From: Victivallales bacterium
GTDB taxonomy: Bacteria; Verrucomicrobiota; Lentisphaeria; Oligosphaerales; Oligosphaeraceae
Length of the DNA: 25,955 bases
Assembly: GCA_017431185.1 (NCBI GenBank)
Contig: JAFRLP010000622.1
Span: 1 to 25,955, forward strand
Direction of reading: 5' to 3'
This document shows positions 1 through 9,070 of this stretch, in pieces. Position 1 is the first letter of the stretch. Each line of letters opens with the position of its first letter. Below the pieces are notes generated by a model. That model saw nothing but the letters and a program-made list of their open reading frames with translations, did not search any database and was not told the DNA's origin. The translations under genes and the position numbers were made by a program.

Positions 1-1134
1 GACGAAGTCAGCGAAGTTCTGACGCGATATGACCTGGTAAGTGGCGTCAGGATAACTTTCCTTCCACAGGGAGGGTGCGGATGGTTTTGCTTTGCCGTAT
101 TTGATTTCATAGCCGTAAAGCCGCCCTTCGCGTTCTTCCACCAGGTCTATTTCCTGACGCTCGTAGGTGCGCCAGAAATAGTTGTTAGAGAGGATGCGGG
201 AGTATTCCTGCTTCTTCATGCGTTCTGCGACAATGAAGTTCTCCCATAGCGCACCGACATCGTTTCCATTGCGCATGTAAAGTGGATTGAAGTTGTTGAC
301 TATCGCGTTCATGATGCCGTTGTCTCGGAAATAGTACCTGCTGGTTTTGGTCACCTCGCTGCGCAAGTTGCGTGAAAAGCCTGGCATCCTGAAAATCACA
401 AAGGTCTTTTCAAGTAGGTCAATGTACCTTTCGACAGTGAAGCGGTTCAGGCCAAGACCAGTGCCAAGTTCGGTGATGGAGACCTCCTTGCCGACCTGGA
501 AAGCAAGCAGGCACAGAAGACGATGGATTTTATCCGCATTTCGAAGCCGTTCAAAGGCGAAAATATCTTTGAGGAGATAGGAATTGCATAGCTCATGAAG
601 TGCCTCTGCCTTGTCCCGGACGTTTTCGATGGTAAGAACCTCTGGATAGGAGCCATATACCAGCAATTCGTCCAATCGCTGTCGCAATGCCATGCCGCCG
701 AATTCGGCATCAAGCTCCATTACGGCAACAGGGTATAGCGTGGCAGTGCGTTGTCTGCCGGTCAGCGGTTCGCCTATCCCGCTGGCAAGCTGGAAGGATG
801 AGGAGCCGGATGCAATGACCTTCACTTCGGGCAGCATGTCAACCAGAAGTTTGAGACCTGCGCCGACATTGGCCATAGCCTGCGCCTCGTCAATGACTAC
901 AAGGCTGTAGCCGGAGAATGAACTGCGAAGGAGATTGACGTCGGAGGATTCAAGAACCTCCCTGACCGCCCTGTCTTCGCCAGTGCCCAGAAAATACCGC
1001 CCCTCCGTCCAGGTCTTCAGGAAATCCTTAATGAGGGTGGTTTTGCCAGAACGCCGTGCCCCATAGATGGCCAGAACCTTACCAGGCTGGAGCATCGACA
1101 GCATACGATCGAGATAGAAACGTTTGATTTTCAT
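1..1134 (-). CDS. AAA-family ATPase with DUF4143-type C-terminus (partial, 3' end outside window)
   Basis: An open frame of 378 codons runs from ATG at 1134 to the window edge without a stop, so the C-terminus is missing. The start is fixed by AGGAGG at 1140-1145, five bases upstream. Residues 24-32 (YGARRSGKT) form a Walker A loop and residues 78-83 (LVVIDE) a Walker B strand. SGSSSF at about 109-114 fits the sensor strand of the AAA_14 group. The C-terminal part carries QEIDLV...YEIKYG, which resembles the PD-(D/E)xK-like core of DUF4143. Such proteins are widespread, often horizontally acquired, and of unknown cellular role. It is separated from the next minus-strand gene by a terminator, so it is probably its own transcription unit. 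Family call is firm, function is not. Confidence 0.88.
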   Translation of the reverse strand, partial: MKIKRFYLDRMLSMLQPGKVLAIYGARRSGKTTLIKDFLKTWTEGRYFLGTGEDRAVREVLESSDVNLLRSSFSGYSLVVIDEAQAMANVGAGLKLLVDMLPEVKVIASGSSSFQLASGIGEPLTGRQRTATLYPVAVMELDAEFGGMALRQRLDELLVYGSYPEVLTIENVRDKAEALHELCNSYLLKDIFAFERLRNADKIHRLLCLLAFQVGKEVSITELGTGLGLNRFTVERYIDLLEKTFVIFRMPGFSRNLRSEVTKTSRYYFRDNGIMNAIVNNFNPLYMRNGNDVGALWENFIVAERMKKQEYSRILSNNYFWRTYERQEIDLVEEREGRLYGYEIKYGKAKPSAPSLWKESYPDATYQVISRQNFADFV

Positions 1135-1219
1135 CGTAACCTCCTTTGCAATTCCTCCTATGAAAACGCGGTTTGTTTTCGTGCTGTGTGTTGACGACGA
1201 CGAGAACGTCGCCGCTTTA

Positions 1220-1249
1220 CTCGCGAGGCAATTGAAAACTCTCGCGAGA
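1220..1249. promoter_or_regulatory. Two CTCGCGAG palindromes 21 bp apart upstream of the ATPase gene
   Basis: The perfect 8-bp palindrome CTCGCGAG occurs at 1220-1227 and 1241-1248; the second extends to a 10-bp palindrome. Their centres are 21 bp apart, two helical turns. They lie about 85-115 bp upstream of the ATPase start. This spacing suits a dimeric regulator binding one DNA face, but no regulator is identified and I see no convincing -10/-35 pair here. The rest of 1146-1347 shows no gene. Confidence 0.3.
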
Positions 1250-1347
1250 AACAAGCATTCCGCCAATTTTACATCGAATTGGAATAAGATACCACGTCAA
1301 TAATGGCTTTTCAAACGGAACTGCGTGAATCTTTGCGAATTCGCACT

Positions 1348-1384
1348 AAAAAAGTGTCCGAATTTTTAATAATTCGAACACTTT
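1348..1384 (-). terminator. Rho-independent terminator of the LacI/glycosidase cluster
   Basis: Read on the minus strand, an 11-bp stem (GTGTTCGAATT / AATTCGGACAC) with a 6-nt loop is followed directly by six T. The one imperfect pair is a G-U wobble in the minus-strand RNA but a C-A mismatch in the plus-strand RNA, which supports minus-strand use. It lies 36 bp beyond the stop of the 985-aa protein gene. Confidence 0.75.
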
Positions 1385-1419
1385 GCGGGAGGAGAAACTC
1401 ATCCCCGCGTCCTGAAATG

Positions 1420-4377
1420 TCATGGCTGTTTGGCTGTGGGCAGTTCTTCCAGGATAACCCAATGCTGCCGGAAGCATTTGACGTCAATGGCAAAATCCCC
1501 CGTGTCCGAAATGGGGATTTCCTTGCCTGAAAAGGCGTCCCTTGCCAGCAAAGGCCCCTTAAGCGCCAGGGCTTTCGTGTCAAGGCGAATGACGCCGGAT
1601 GTCGCAGGAGCCTCCTCATTGAAATTAGCGATGACAAGCAGTGCCTTTCCATTGCCAACGTAGGCCGACACCTTCACCATGGGGTGGGGCGTGCTTAATG
1701 CCGGAGGCACTTTTCCCCAATAGGGTCTGAACCCCTCATGCGTGGCGCCAAAATCGTCCAGGGCCTTCCAGTAGGGGGCCACGACGGCAGCCTCGTGTAT
1801 GCGGTAGGTCATCGTCCAGGTGGTGCCGTGGACAAAGCTGTAGGTGCAATTCTCCACGGCGGAGAAGGGTTGCTTCAGGTATGCCGTGAATCGCGAGGGC
1901 ATCCCATAGACAAAGCCATTGATTTGGCTTCTCATCGCCTCGACAGGCAGGATATCCGTTCGCTTCATCTTGCTCCCATCCCATTTCCGGGACATGAGCT
2001 GCTCCCCTTCCCAGGCGGCATCCCAAAAGAAGCAAGTCGGCGCGTCCCAAATGCTTGACTTGTGCTGTTCGCAGTAGCATCCTCTGGTTTTGAAGATGTT
2101 ATACAGTCGCCATGCCTTCAACCTGCCATCCCACACATTGCGCTGCGCCACCCGTCTCCCCTCAAAATCGACAACACCGCATCCATGCAGTTCATTGTTG
2201 CATGAAGCGTACATTCGCCCGTCCAGAAAACCGCCGTCCAGCTGGAAATCGTCCAAAAGCGAAGCGAGACGCCAGAAGAAATAGTCGATGTACTGGCTTC
2301 GGGGACAAGCCTGGTAGTTTTTCTCATGCGGTCTGCTGGCCGAAATGAAAGGCGCGCCGCGGGGATGGATAAGCCAGTCCTTTTCGTGCGCCTGCCAGGC
2401 ACGGTCAACCGTGGAAAGCGAATTGTTGATGTAGATGATGGCGCGTCCGCCCAGCCGGTGTATCTCCGCCACGCTTCTTTTCAGCCGTTCCGGTTCAGAC
2501 ACATACATCCCCGCGAAGGCTTCGTCCGTATATTGGCTTGCGTGGTAGCAGAAAGTATCAATGCCGTAGAACCTGTAGCCCTCAATCAGATTGCGAATGG
2601 GGTGCTTCATCGGGACGATTCCGCCGCCCCACAGTCCGTCCCCCAGTTCCGCGTCCGGGGTCGGATAGCCGGCTTCCGCCTCTTCGTCTATCTTCTCGGG
2701 GAAGGTGGCCCTTCTTCCATTGCAGTAGCCGATGGAATCAAAGTTGTCCAGGAGCAGGGTGTCCTCGTCAACCACAGGCGGCTGGTCCCCCAGCGCGAAG
2801 TCCGTACGCGGATGCGCGGAAATCTTCAATGCATCGACGGAGACATTCACGCCGCCGACATGAAGCATCGCAGGAAATACGCGATTGCTACCCTGGAATG
2901 GCGCGGCTGCCGCCTTGTCGCCATTGACGAACACGGACATTTCATCGCCCCACGTGACAGCCAGATGGTTCCACTCGCCTTGCCTGGGGCTCCAGTCAGT
3001 GAAGACATAGACCTTGGTCTTGTAGTCCTCGTAAATTTGCGCGAAGACGCCTCCTTTGGGTGCCCAGCCAAACTTGAATCGGAAATGGCCGTGGCTTGCC
3101 TCCCAGAAAAGTTCCTCGCTTTTGTGGGACGCCGGTTCGAAGTCCATTCGAACCCTCAATTCAACGGTGCCGCATTGCTGGCGTATGTTCCCTTCCGGCA
3201 GGTAATCGACTGTGCCTGTCCACGCGGGCCTCTTCTCATCGTCGTAGCGGATGGCATAGCATAGGCGCAGGCCTTTTTCGACGGCGGGCATGGGGCGGAC
3301 GGGCAGCGGCTGTATTCCCGTGGAGTATCGCCGTTTTTCCTTGAGTTCCGTCGGTCCGTCAATGTAGTTCACCTGCAGTGCAACGCACTCTTCCCGGGGA
3401 ATCACGGCGATGGCTTGTTCTTTTTTCGCAAGCGGCCAGTCGAACTGCATGCCGTCGAACCAGCCGAAGCCGACATCGTCATTGAAAAGAAAGAGCTGAG
3501 GCCTTAAGGGGTGATATTCCACATCGCCCTTCACGGGGTAGGTGGTTTTGATGCCTCCGAAGGCGTAAGGTCCGCGGTGCAAGGTCTTTGCGACCTCTTT
3601 TCGGATGGGATAAAGATGCGCATACTTGTGTACTGTCACACCTTTGGGAATCTCCATTTCAAACCGCATGACGCCGTCAAAGTAGATTTCCGTGGTGACT
3701 TGATAGGCCTGGTTGGCGGAGAGGCGGCCCGTCCACTGCATTCGCACGGTGGTATCGTCGATTCTCTTTGCCGATTGAAGCGACCACTTTTCGGGGGAGG
3801 GCTCCAGCAAAAGGCGGGCAGGGGAGACAAGCAGCTGAACGTGCTGAGATTCAATCTGCGCTGGAAGCGGGCTGTTGCCGAAGATGAAGCGGCGTCCCCA
3901 AACAGAAACCACGGTTCCCTCCAGCTGAACGGGAGTCCAGGGCACAGGGACCTTTCCGTCGGGAATCCCTTCCTTGAAGCCACGCCAGTTTTGGGGATTC
4001 GGAGGCGTCGTCAGTTCACAGGAAGAACTGCACAACTCTTTGCCAGAGCCTGTGAGCACAGTTGCCTTGGCAATGAAACGCCGCCTTTCCGGCAACTGGG
4101 CCGTCTCCTTTTGAAACACCAGGGGCTCGCCATTGCGGGGCAGTTCCCATTCGCCCAGCAGAATCGCGTTGCCCTTGTCCTGCGGCAACTCCTTGTCCGC
4201 CACCGTGACGCGGCATTTCATGTCCGTGCCGGGGATTCTCCTTTTCTGAAGAACCTTTCCCACGATGACGCTCCCTTCCTTTTCAAAGGAAAACGTCAGC
4301 TTGATCGGCGTCTCCGCCGCAGCCAATGCGCATACAAGAAGCAGCGCGGAAAAGAGTATGCCCTTATGCGATTTCAT
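1420..4377 (-). CDS. Large secreted glycoside-hydrolase-like protein (TIM barrel + LamG), second of a tandem pair
   Basis: 985 aa when started at ATG 4377. An upstream in-frame start at 4401 exists, but 4377 gives a clean signal peptide (MKSHKGILFSALLLVCALAAA), has GGAAGAGG just upstream, and makes an ATGA overlap with the preceding gene, implying translational coupling. A beta-rich N-terminal region is followed by a LamG-like jelly roll at about 395-530, a TIM-barrel-like region at about 580-860, and a C-terminal beta domain. FLDGR (Asp719) and CEQHK (Glu770) lie where retaining barrel glycosidases often keep catalytic acids; this assignment is inference. It resembles DUF6067/GH123-like secreted proteins of Lentisphaerota and Bacteroidota; the substrate is unknown. 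It is collinear with most of the neighbouring 1287-aa protein but lacks that protein's first domain. Confidence 0.8.
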   Translation of the reverse strand: MKSHKGILFSALLLVCALAAAETPIKLTFSFEKEGSVIVGKVLQKRRIPGTDMKCRVTVADKELPQDKGNAILLGEWELPRNGEPLVFQKETAQLPERRRFIAKATVLTGSGKELCSSSCELTTPPNPQNWRGFKEGIPDGKVPVPWTPVQLEGTVVSVWGRRFIFGNSPLPAQIESQHVQLLVSPARLLLEPSPEKWSLQSAKRIDDTTVRMQWTGRLSANQAYQVTTEIYFDGVMRFEMEIPKGVTVHKYAHLYPIRKEVAKTLHRGPYAFGGIKTTYPVKGDVEYHPLRPQLFLFNDDVGFGWFDGMQFDWPLAKKEQAIAVIPREECVALQVNYIDGPTELKEKRRYSTGIQPLPVRPMPAVEKGLRLCYAIRYDDEKRPAWTGTVDYLPEGNIRQQCGTVELRVRMDFEPASHKSEELFWEASHGHFRFKFGWAPKGGVFAQIYEDYKTKVYVFTDWSPRQGEWNHLAVTWGDEMSVFVNGDKAAAAPFQGSNRVFPAMLHVGGVNVSVDALKISAHPRTDFALGDQPPVVDEDTLLLDNFDSIGYCNGRRATFPEKIDEEAEAGYPTPDAELGDGLWGGGIVPMKHPIRNLIEGYRFYGIDTFCYHASQYTDEAFAGMYVSEPERLKRSVAEIHRLGGRAIIYINNSLSTVDRAWQAHEKDWLIHPRGAPFISASRPHEKNYQACPRSQYIDYFFWRLASLLDDFQLDGGFLDGRMYASCNNELHGCGVVDFEGRRVAQRNVWDGRLKAWRLYNIFKTRGCYCEQHKSSIWDAPTCFFWDAAWEGEQLMSRKWDGSKMKRTDILPVEAMRSQINGFVYGMPSRFTAYLKQPFSAVENCTYSFVHGTTWTMTYRIHEAAVVAPYWKALDDFGATHEGFRPYWGKVPPALSTPHPMVKVSAYVGNGKALLVIANFNEEAPATSGVIRLDTKALALKGPLLARDAFSGKEIPISDTGDFAIDVKCFRQHWVILEELPTAKQP

Positions 4378-7300
4378 CCGGCCTCTTCCACAATGAACCA
4401 ATCCTGTCGGAAAGACTTCAGGTCAATGGCAAAGCTTCCGTCATCCGAAATGGGTATCTCCTGTCCGCTAAAGGCATTCCTGATACGCGGTCTTCTTATC
4501 TTCAGGGCCTGCAAATCCAAGGCGATTTCCCCCACGACCCTTTCGCTGTCCTCATTGAAATTGGCAATGATAAGCAGGGCACGTCCCTCCTTGACATGGG
4601 CGGATACCTTGACCAGTCCATCGCAGGTTGCCCTGGCAGGAGGTCGCTTTGCCCAATAGCCAAGGAAATTCCGCTTGTTTGCGCCGAACTGCTCAAGGGC
4701 CAGCCAGTAGGGCGAGACTACAAGCCCCTCCTCGATCCGATAGGTCATCGTCCAGCTCGTGCCATGCACAAAGCTTAACGTGCAATTCTCCACAGGTGTC
4801 AAAGGTGCGTAGGAGTAGGCCGTGTTGCGGGATGGCATGCCATACGGGATGCCGTTTACCTCGCCTCTCATGGCTTCCAAAGGCACAAGCGAAAGGCGTC
4901 TGCGCCCATTGAGTCGCACCCCCATCAGCTGCTCCCCTTCCCAGACGCCGTTCCAGAAGAAGCATGCAGGGATATTCCAGTTGCCGGACTTGTGCTGCTC
5001 GCAATATCCTCCGCGGCTTTGCACGATGTTATACAGCCACCATGCATTCTCCCAGCAGCGCCATGCGTCGCGGCAAGAGACCCTTTCGCCGTTGAAATCC
5101 ACGGTTCCGCAGCCATGCCGTGGATTGCTGCACTGCGCATCCAGGCGTCCGTCCAGGAATATTCCGTCTATTCCGTAATCATCCATCAGCCTGCCAATCC
5201 TATGGAAGAAATATTGGATGTAACCGCTTCTGGGACAGGCCTGGTAGCTTTTTTCGTAAGGTCTGGAGCTTGAAATGAAGGGGGTAATTCGCGGTTCAAT
5301 GAGCCATTCGTCCGCGTATGCGTCCCAGCTTCGGTCGATTGTCGAAAGTCCGTTTCCAACATATATGATTCCCTTCATTCCCGCCTTGTGGACAGCATCC
5401 AGAGAACTGCGGAACCGCTTTTCATCCGCTATGTACAATCCTGCGAATGCCTCGTCGGTGTATTGGCTTGCGTGGTAGCATACCGCCTGGAAACCCAGCG
5501 CCGCATATCCTTCAACAAGGCTTCGCGTGGGCGCCGTGAGTGGGCCGACGCCCTTTCCCCTTATCCCCTCCACGATATTGGTGTCTGGCAGAATGTACCC
5601 GCACTCCGCCTCGTCAGAGATTTTTCCTGGCCTGGTTGCCCTGCGGCCATTGGTGTATGTCTGTGAATCAAAATTGTCGCATAGCAAGGTTCTTTCATCG
5701 ACCAGCGGTTCGCCTTCAGGGAAGCTGTTCCGCTTGATGGAACTGATACGCAGTTCATCCAAGATGCAGTTCTTGCTGCCCAGAGAGATGTTGGCGGGGA
5801 AAATCCTCATCAGCTCCGGCTGCGCAGACTGGTCAACCATCCTGCCATCCAGCCATAGCTCGACACTGCCGTCCCCCCATGTGCAGGCGACGCGGTGCCA
5901 GACACCGGGCCTCAAGGCGTCCGGCGACTTCAACCGCCATTTCTCCGACCAGTATTCCTGCGTGCGGGCGAAAAGAATGCCCATTTCATCGATTTCCACG
6001 CTGAACTGGTTTGCATCGCCGTGTGAAACCAGGGCGAGCCTGTCCCTTTTGCCCGGCGACGGAACAAGGAGCTTGAATTCAAGGGTGCCCTGCTTGAGGT
6101 CGATGTTGCCACGTGGCTGGTAATCCACGGAGGAGAGCCACGCGGTGCGCTGCTCGTCGCCATAGCGGATTGCATAGCAGAGGCGCATCGCCTCCTCGCG
6201 CTCCGGCATCGGACGCGCCGGAAGCGCCTGCAGCCCAAGGGAGAATCTCCGTCGTTGCCGAAACGTTTCCGCATTGTCGATGTAGTTCACGCGGAGGGTG
6301 GTCGTTTCCATGCCTGGCGTCACGGAAACGGCGGAGTCCGGCCTGGACAATGGCCAGTCAAACGGCATCCCATCGAACCATCCCAGGCCAACGTCGTCAT
6401 TCAGGAGCATAATGTTGGGAATCACGGGGAAACTCTCTGGTTTCACGCATTGGCGTATGTTAAGCATCCCGCCAAAAACGCCCGGTCCATGATGCAGGTA
6501 TTTCGCCATCTCCCTACGGTAGCTCGCCTCAAAGCAGAGCTGGGAGAAGTTGATGTCGCCGGGGAGCTCCAAATCCGTGCGAACCGTGCCGTCAAAGGTG
6601 ATTTCACTGAATGCGTTCAGCTCCACGCCATTGCCAACGAGACCCAAATACTCCAGGCGGACTCTGCTTGCGCTTAATTTGCGCGCGCTCCTCAATTGCC
6701 ACTTGATTTCGGGCGTGGACACTATCCTGCACGGATGTGAAAGCAACGGCACATTCTGTGAGACAATCTGGACGGGAACCGGAGTGTCCGGGGAGAAATC
6801 ATACCGTCGTCCCCAGCAGGAAACGGCCAGGCCGTCCAGAGAAACAGGGGTCCACGGCGCAGGGACGATTCGTTCATCGGGTCTGCAGGAGTCAAACCCC
6901 TTCCACACAGGGAGAGGCGGCGTCGCCATTTTCGTCCTGGACTCCACCACGACTTCACTGCCGTCGCGCAACTGCGCTTTCAATTGATATCGACTTCGCT
7001 CGGGCAGTCCGCCCAAGTCGCATTCAAACAGTTGTGCGCCATCCTTATACGGTATCTTTCCCAATTCCCGCACGACATTCTTCCCCGCTTCATCCAAAAG
7101 GGTCAGATGGTATTCTGCCCCCTCTGAACAGAAGACGGAGCGCGTCGAGAGCAGGGCGCTTAAAAGACGTCCCTCTTCCTTGAGCTTGACGGAGCACTCC
7201 AGCAGCGGCGCATTGTCAACCGTGACCGGCCAGCTGAAATGCATGTACATCTCTGGTTCCTGTCCCGGCGTGAGCATTTCATTCGGCTTGACGCCGCCCC

Positions 7301-8237
7301 CATAGTAGGCTGGAATATGATGCTCCCTGGCCTGGAGCATTGAGAAGGCAAAAGTGTACCTTCCGTCTTTCAGGAAGGGAATGGGCAGCTCTGTCTGCCG
7401 GGAGTCAAAGCGCACCTGCCCCTTCGTTTCGCCGACGGGGGCTCCCGACTCACCCAATACCTCCACACGAAAATCCGCAAACTTTTCAGGCGGCAGGGAA
7501 AGCGCCTTTGCACGGATGACCTGGCCGTCATCCGTGTCTGCCGCGTAAAAGGCCCCGGAAGGCAAATCATCCCCAAAACGGAGCAGCAGCGCCTCCTTCA
7601 TATTGCCGAAAAACAGGTCCCTGGAGCTTCTGACCATGACAGACTGCTCCGATTCGGGGGCTAGCGTCGTCCTTGAAGCATTGCAGAGCAGCGAGGACGG
7701 CGGCTTTTCAAATCCCAAGTCCGCAAACGGAATGCGAAACGTGGCACTCCATTGGTCGTCCCTGACGTCCACAGCCGTCTCGACACGGCTGTTCCAGCTG
7801 GAATCCACCTTGAATGCGTCGTACAGGACGTTCTTCGTATTGAGCGTGAATTGATAATACTCGCCCTCCGGAGCCTCTGGATGCGCCAAGGCCAGCTCCA
7901 GGCATTCGTCGTGATAGACTCGCCCGTCACGCCTGCTTTCCGTTGAGAGACGTTTGCTGCCCGGTTCAACGTGCGCGCAAATCTGCACATACAGGTCATC
8001 CTTTGTGGCCGCCATGCAAACCTCTGTGCCCCATTTGGGCGCGATGCCGCTGTTGAACTCCGTGAAGCCACTGACATGCAAGGCATTTCCCCAGAACGCA
8101 TGCCGGCTGTCGGAAAGCTGGCTCAAGCCAGGCGCGCTCTCCAAAACCGGTACATTGGCAAATGACCCGCCCAGCAGTGGCAGAACACCACCGAATAGGC
8201 ACGACAAGATGATGATGACGCGAAGAGGTGTCTTCAT
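4374..8237 (-). CDS. Very large secreted glycoside-hydrolase-like protein with CBM9-like N-terminal domain
   Basis: 1287 aa. Residues 1-28 form a signal peptide with a strong hydrophobic core. Residues about 35-230 look like a CBM9/DOMON-type carbohydrate-binding beta-sandwich (DLYVQI, HDECLELAL, YYQFTLN, WSATFRIPFADL pattern). From about residue 443 (WKGFD) the protein is collinear with the downstream paralogue: a beta-rich supersandwich-like region, a LamG-like domain at about 709-832, a barrel-like region at about 900-1150 with FLDGR (Asp1029) and CEQHK (Glu1080), and a terminal beta domain ending IVEEAG. The hydrolase call rests on architecture and shared acidic motifs, not on a recognised family signature. 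Only 12 bp separate it from the pseudopilin-like gene upstream, so the two are probably one operon. Its Shine-Dalgarno is weak, suggesting coupled translation. Confidence 0.8.
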   Translation of the reverse strand: MKTPLRVIIILSCLFGGVLPLLGGSFANVPVLESAPGLSQLSDSRHAFWGNALHVSGFTEFNSGIAPKWGTEVCMAATKDDLYVQICAHVEPGSKRLSTESRRDGRVYHDECLELALAHPEAPEGEYYQFTLNTKNVLYDAFKVDSSWNSRVETAVDVRDDQWSATFRIPFADLGFEKPPSSLLCNASRTTLAPESEQSVMVRSSRDLFFGNMKEALLLRFGDDLPSGAFYAADTDDGQVIRAKALSLPPEKFADFRVEVLGESGAPVGETKGQVRFDSRQTELPIPFLKDGRYTFAFSMLQAREHHIPAYYGGGVKPNEMLTPGQEPEMYMHFSWPVTVDNAPLLECSVKLKEEGRLLSALLSTRSVFCSEGAEYHLTLLDEAGKNVVRELGKIPYKDGAQLFECDLGGLPERSRYQLKAQLRDGSEVVVESRTKMATPPLPVWKGFDSCRPDERIVPAPWTPVSLDGLAVSCWGRRYDFSPDTPVPVQIVSQNVPLLSHPCRIVSTPEIKWQLRSARKLSASRVRLEYLGLVGNGVELNAFSEITFDGTVRTDLELPGDINFSQLCFEASYRREMAKYLHHGPGVFGGMLNIRQCVKPESFPVIPNIMLLNDDVGLGWFDGMPFDWPLSRPDSAVSVTPGMETTTLRVNYIDNAETFRQRRRFSLGLQALPARPMPEREEAMRLCYAIRYGDEQRTAWLSSVDYQPRGNIDLKQGTLEFKLLVPSPGKRDRLALVSHGDANQFSVEIDEMGILFARTQEYWSEKWRLKSPDALRPGVWHRVACTWGDGSVELWLDGRMVDQSAQPELMRIFPANISLGSKNCILDELRISSIKRNSFPEGEPLVDERTLLCDNFDSQTYTNGRRATRPGKISDEAECGYILPDTNIVEGIRGKGVGPLTAPTRSLVEGYAALGFQAVCYHASQYTDEAFAGLYIADEKRFRSSLDAVHKAGMKGIIYVGNGLSTIDRSWDAYADEWLIEPRITPFISSSRPYEKSYQACPRSGYIQYFFHRIGRLMDDYGIDGIFLDGRLDAQCSNPRHGCGTVDFNGERVSCRDAWRCWENAWWLYNIVQSRGGYCEQHKSGNWNIPACFFWNGVWEGEQLMGVRLNGRRRLSLVPLEAMRGEVNGIPYGMPSRNTAYSYAPLTPVENCTLSFVHGTSWTMTYRIEEGLVVSPYWLALEQFGANKRNFLGYWAKRPPARATCDGLVKVSAHVKEGRALLIIANFNEDSERVVGEIALDLQALKIRRPRIRNAFSGQEIPISDDGSFAIDLKSFRQDWFIVEEAG

Positions 8238-8249
8238 AATCCGCTGAAA

Positions 8250-8999
8250 TTACTGTTCCCACAGCGCCGTGAGGAAATCATAGCATTCCTTCGAACGGAA
8301 CACGGCATTCTGGTTGCCGCCATAGATGAACAGCATTTTGTTCGTTACGACACTGCTGTCAAAGCGCTGCATATTGGCCTGCTTCCCATGGCGCACCGAT
8401 ACATAGAGGGGCTGCTGGGGAGTGACGGAGGAGCTCAATGTCCAGAGAGGCGAATACCCGACTGCGGCAATGGCCCCCTGGTAGTCCAGCAGGCAAACAG
8501 AGGACGACGGATTGCGGATGTTGGAGACCTTAAGCCCCTTGTTATACTGCGAATCAGTCAATTTGTCCTTGTGATACAGGTACTTGGGATATGCGTACCC
8601 AATGCCGTAGAAATTTCTGTCACGGACATCCGTGGTCGTGTTGAACTGCCTGCCTCCGGACGGGCAGGCAAACGTCTTCTGAAACACCATGACACCGCCG
8701 CCTTCCGGCAGTTTGCCAAACGTGTAGTATTCAAGAAGGGACGGCCAGAATGCAAATGTCCAGTTGCCCCCGCCTGGATTCATCATCATCGCCGGCACGT
8801 AGAAGTCATCGTTGTCATCGGCATACATGATCATGGTCGTGCCAAGCTGCTTCAGGTTGTTGACGCAACTGATGCAGCGGGCCTTCTCCCGCGCCTTGCT
8901 CAAGGCCGGCAGCAGCATTGACGCTAAAATGGCGATTATGGCGATGACAACGAGTAGTTCAATTAAAGTGAACCGATTGAAGTGACGATACTTACGCAT
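8250..8999 (-). CDS. Prepilin-like (type II pseudopilin-like) protein, Lentisphaerota type
   Basis: 249 aa from ATG 8999, chosen because GGAG lies at 9007-9010 and the N-terminal motif then begins at residue 10; an in-frame start at 9035 is less likely. Residues 10-32 are the type IV prepilin helix ([17 protein letters not shown]) with Glu14 at the +5 position. The residue before Phe10 is Arg9 rather than the usual Gly. A soluble domain follows with two Cys (CISC) and, near the C-terminus, H-x9-DS, a variant of the H-x9-DG motif typical of planctomycete and Lentisphaerota pseudopilins. Such proteins occur in large numbers beside secreted carbohydrate enzymes in Victivallis-like genomes; their role is unproven and may be secretion or surface display. 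It sits between the LacI regulator and the two glycosidase-like genes. Confidence 0.88.
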   Translation of the reverse strand: MRKYRHFNRFTLIELLVVIAIIAILASMLLPALSKAREKARCISCVNNLKQLGTTMIMYADDNDDFYVPAMMMNPGGGNWTFAFWPSLLEYYTFGKLPEGGGVMVFQKTFACPSGGRQFNTTTDVRDRNFYGIGYAYPKYLYHKDKLTDSQYNKGLKVSNIRNPSSSVCLLDYQGAIAAVGYSPLWTLSSSVTPQQPLYVSVRHGKQANMQRFDSSVVTNKMLFIYGGNQNAVFRSKECYDFLTALWEQ

Positions 9000-9070
9000 G
9001 TTCTTGCTCCGTTGTTTGAGGTTATTGGAAGGCAAACGAGATTTCGGTTTTCATATTCAGGGATTCCCGC

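Noticed and set aside
2326..3264. A 312-codon plus-strand open frame opposite the 985-aa protein gene, and a similar one at 3511-4659.
   Set aside because: Both are antisense to a gene with signal peptide, domain pattern and a paralogue next door; the plus products show no domain and cross the gene boundary.
9034..9049. AAACGAGATTTCGGTT, palindromic at 12 of 16 positions, as an operator before the pseudopilin gene.
   Set aside because: The symmetry is moderate, the half-sites do not match the other palindromes near the lacI-type gene, and no promoter is evident beside it. Too weak to list as a site.
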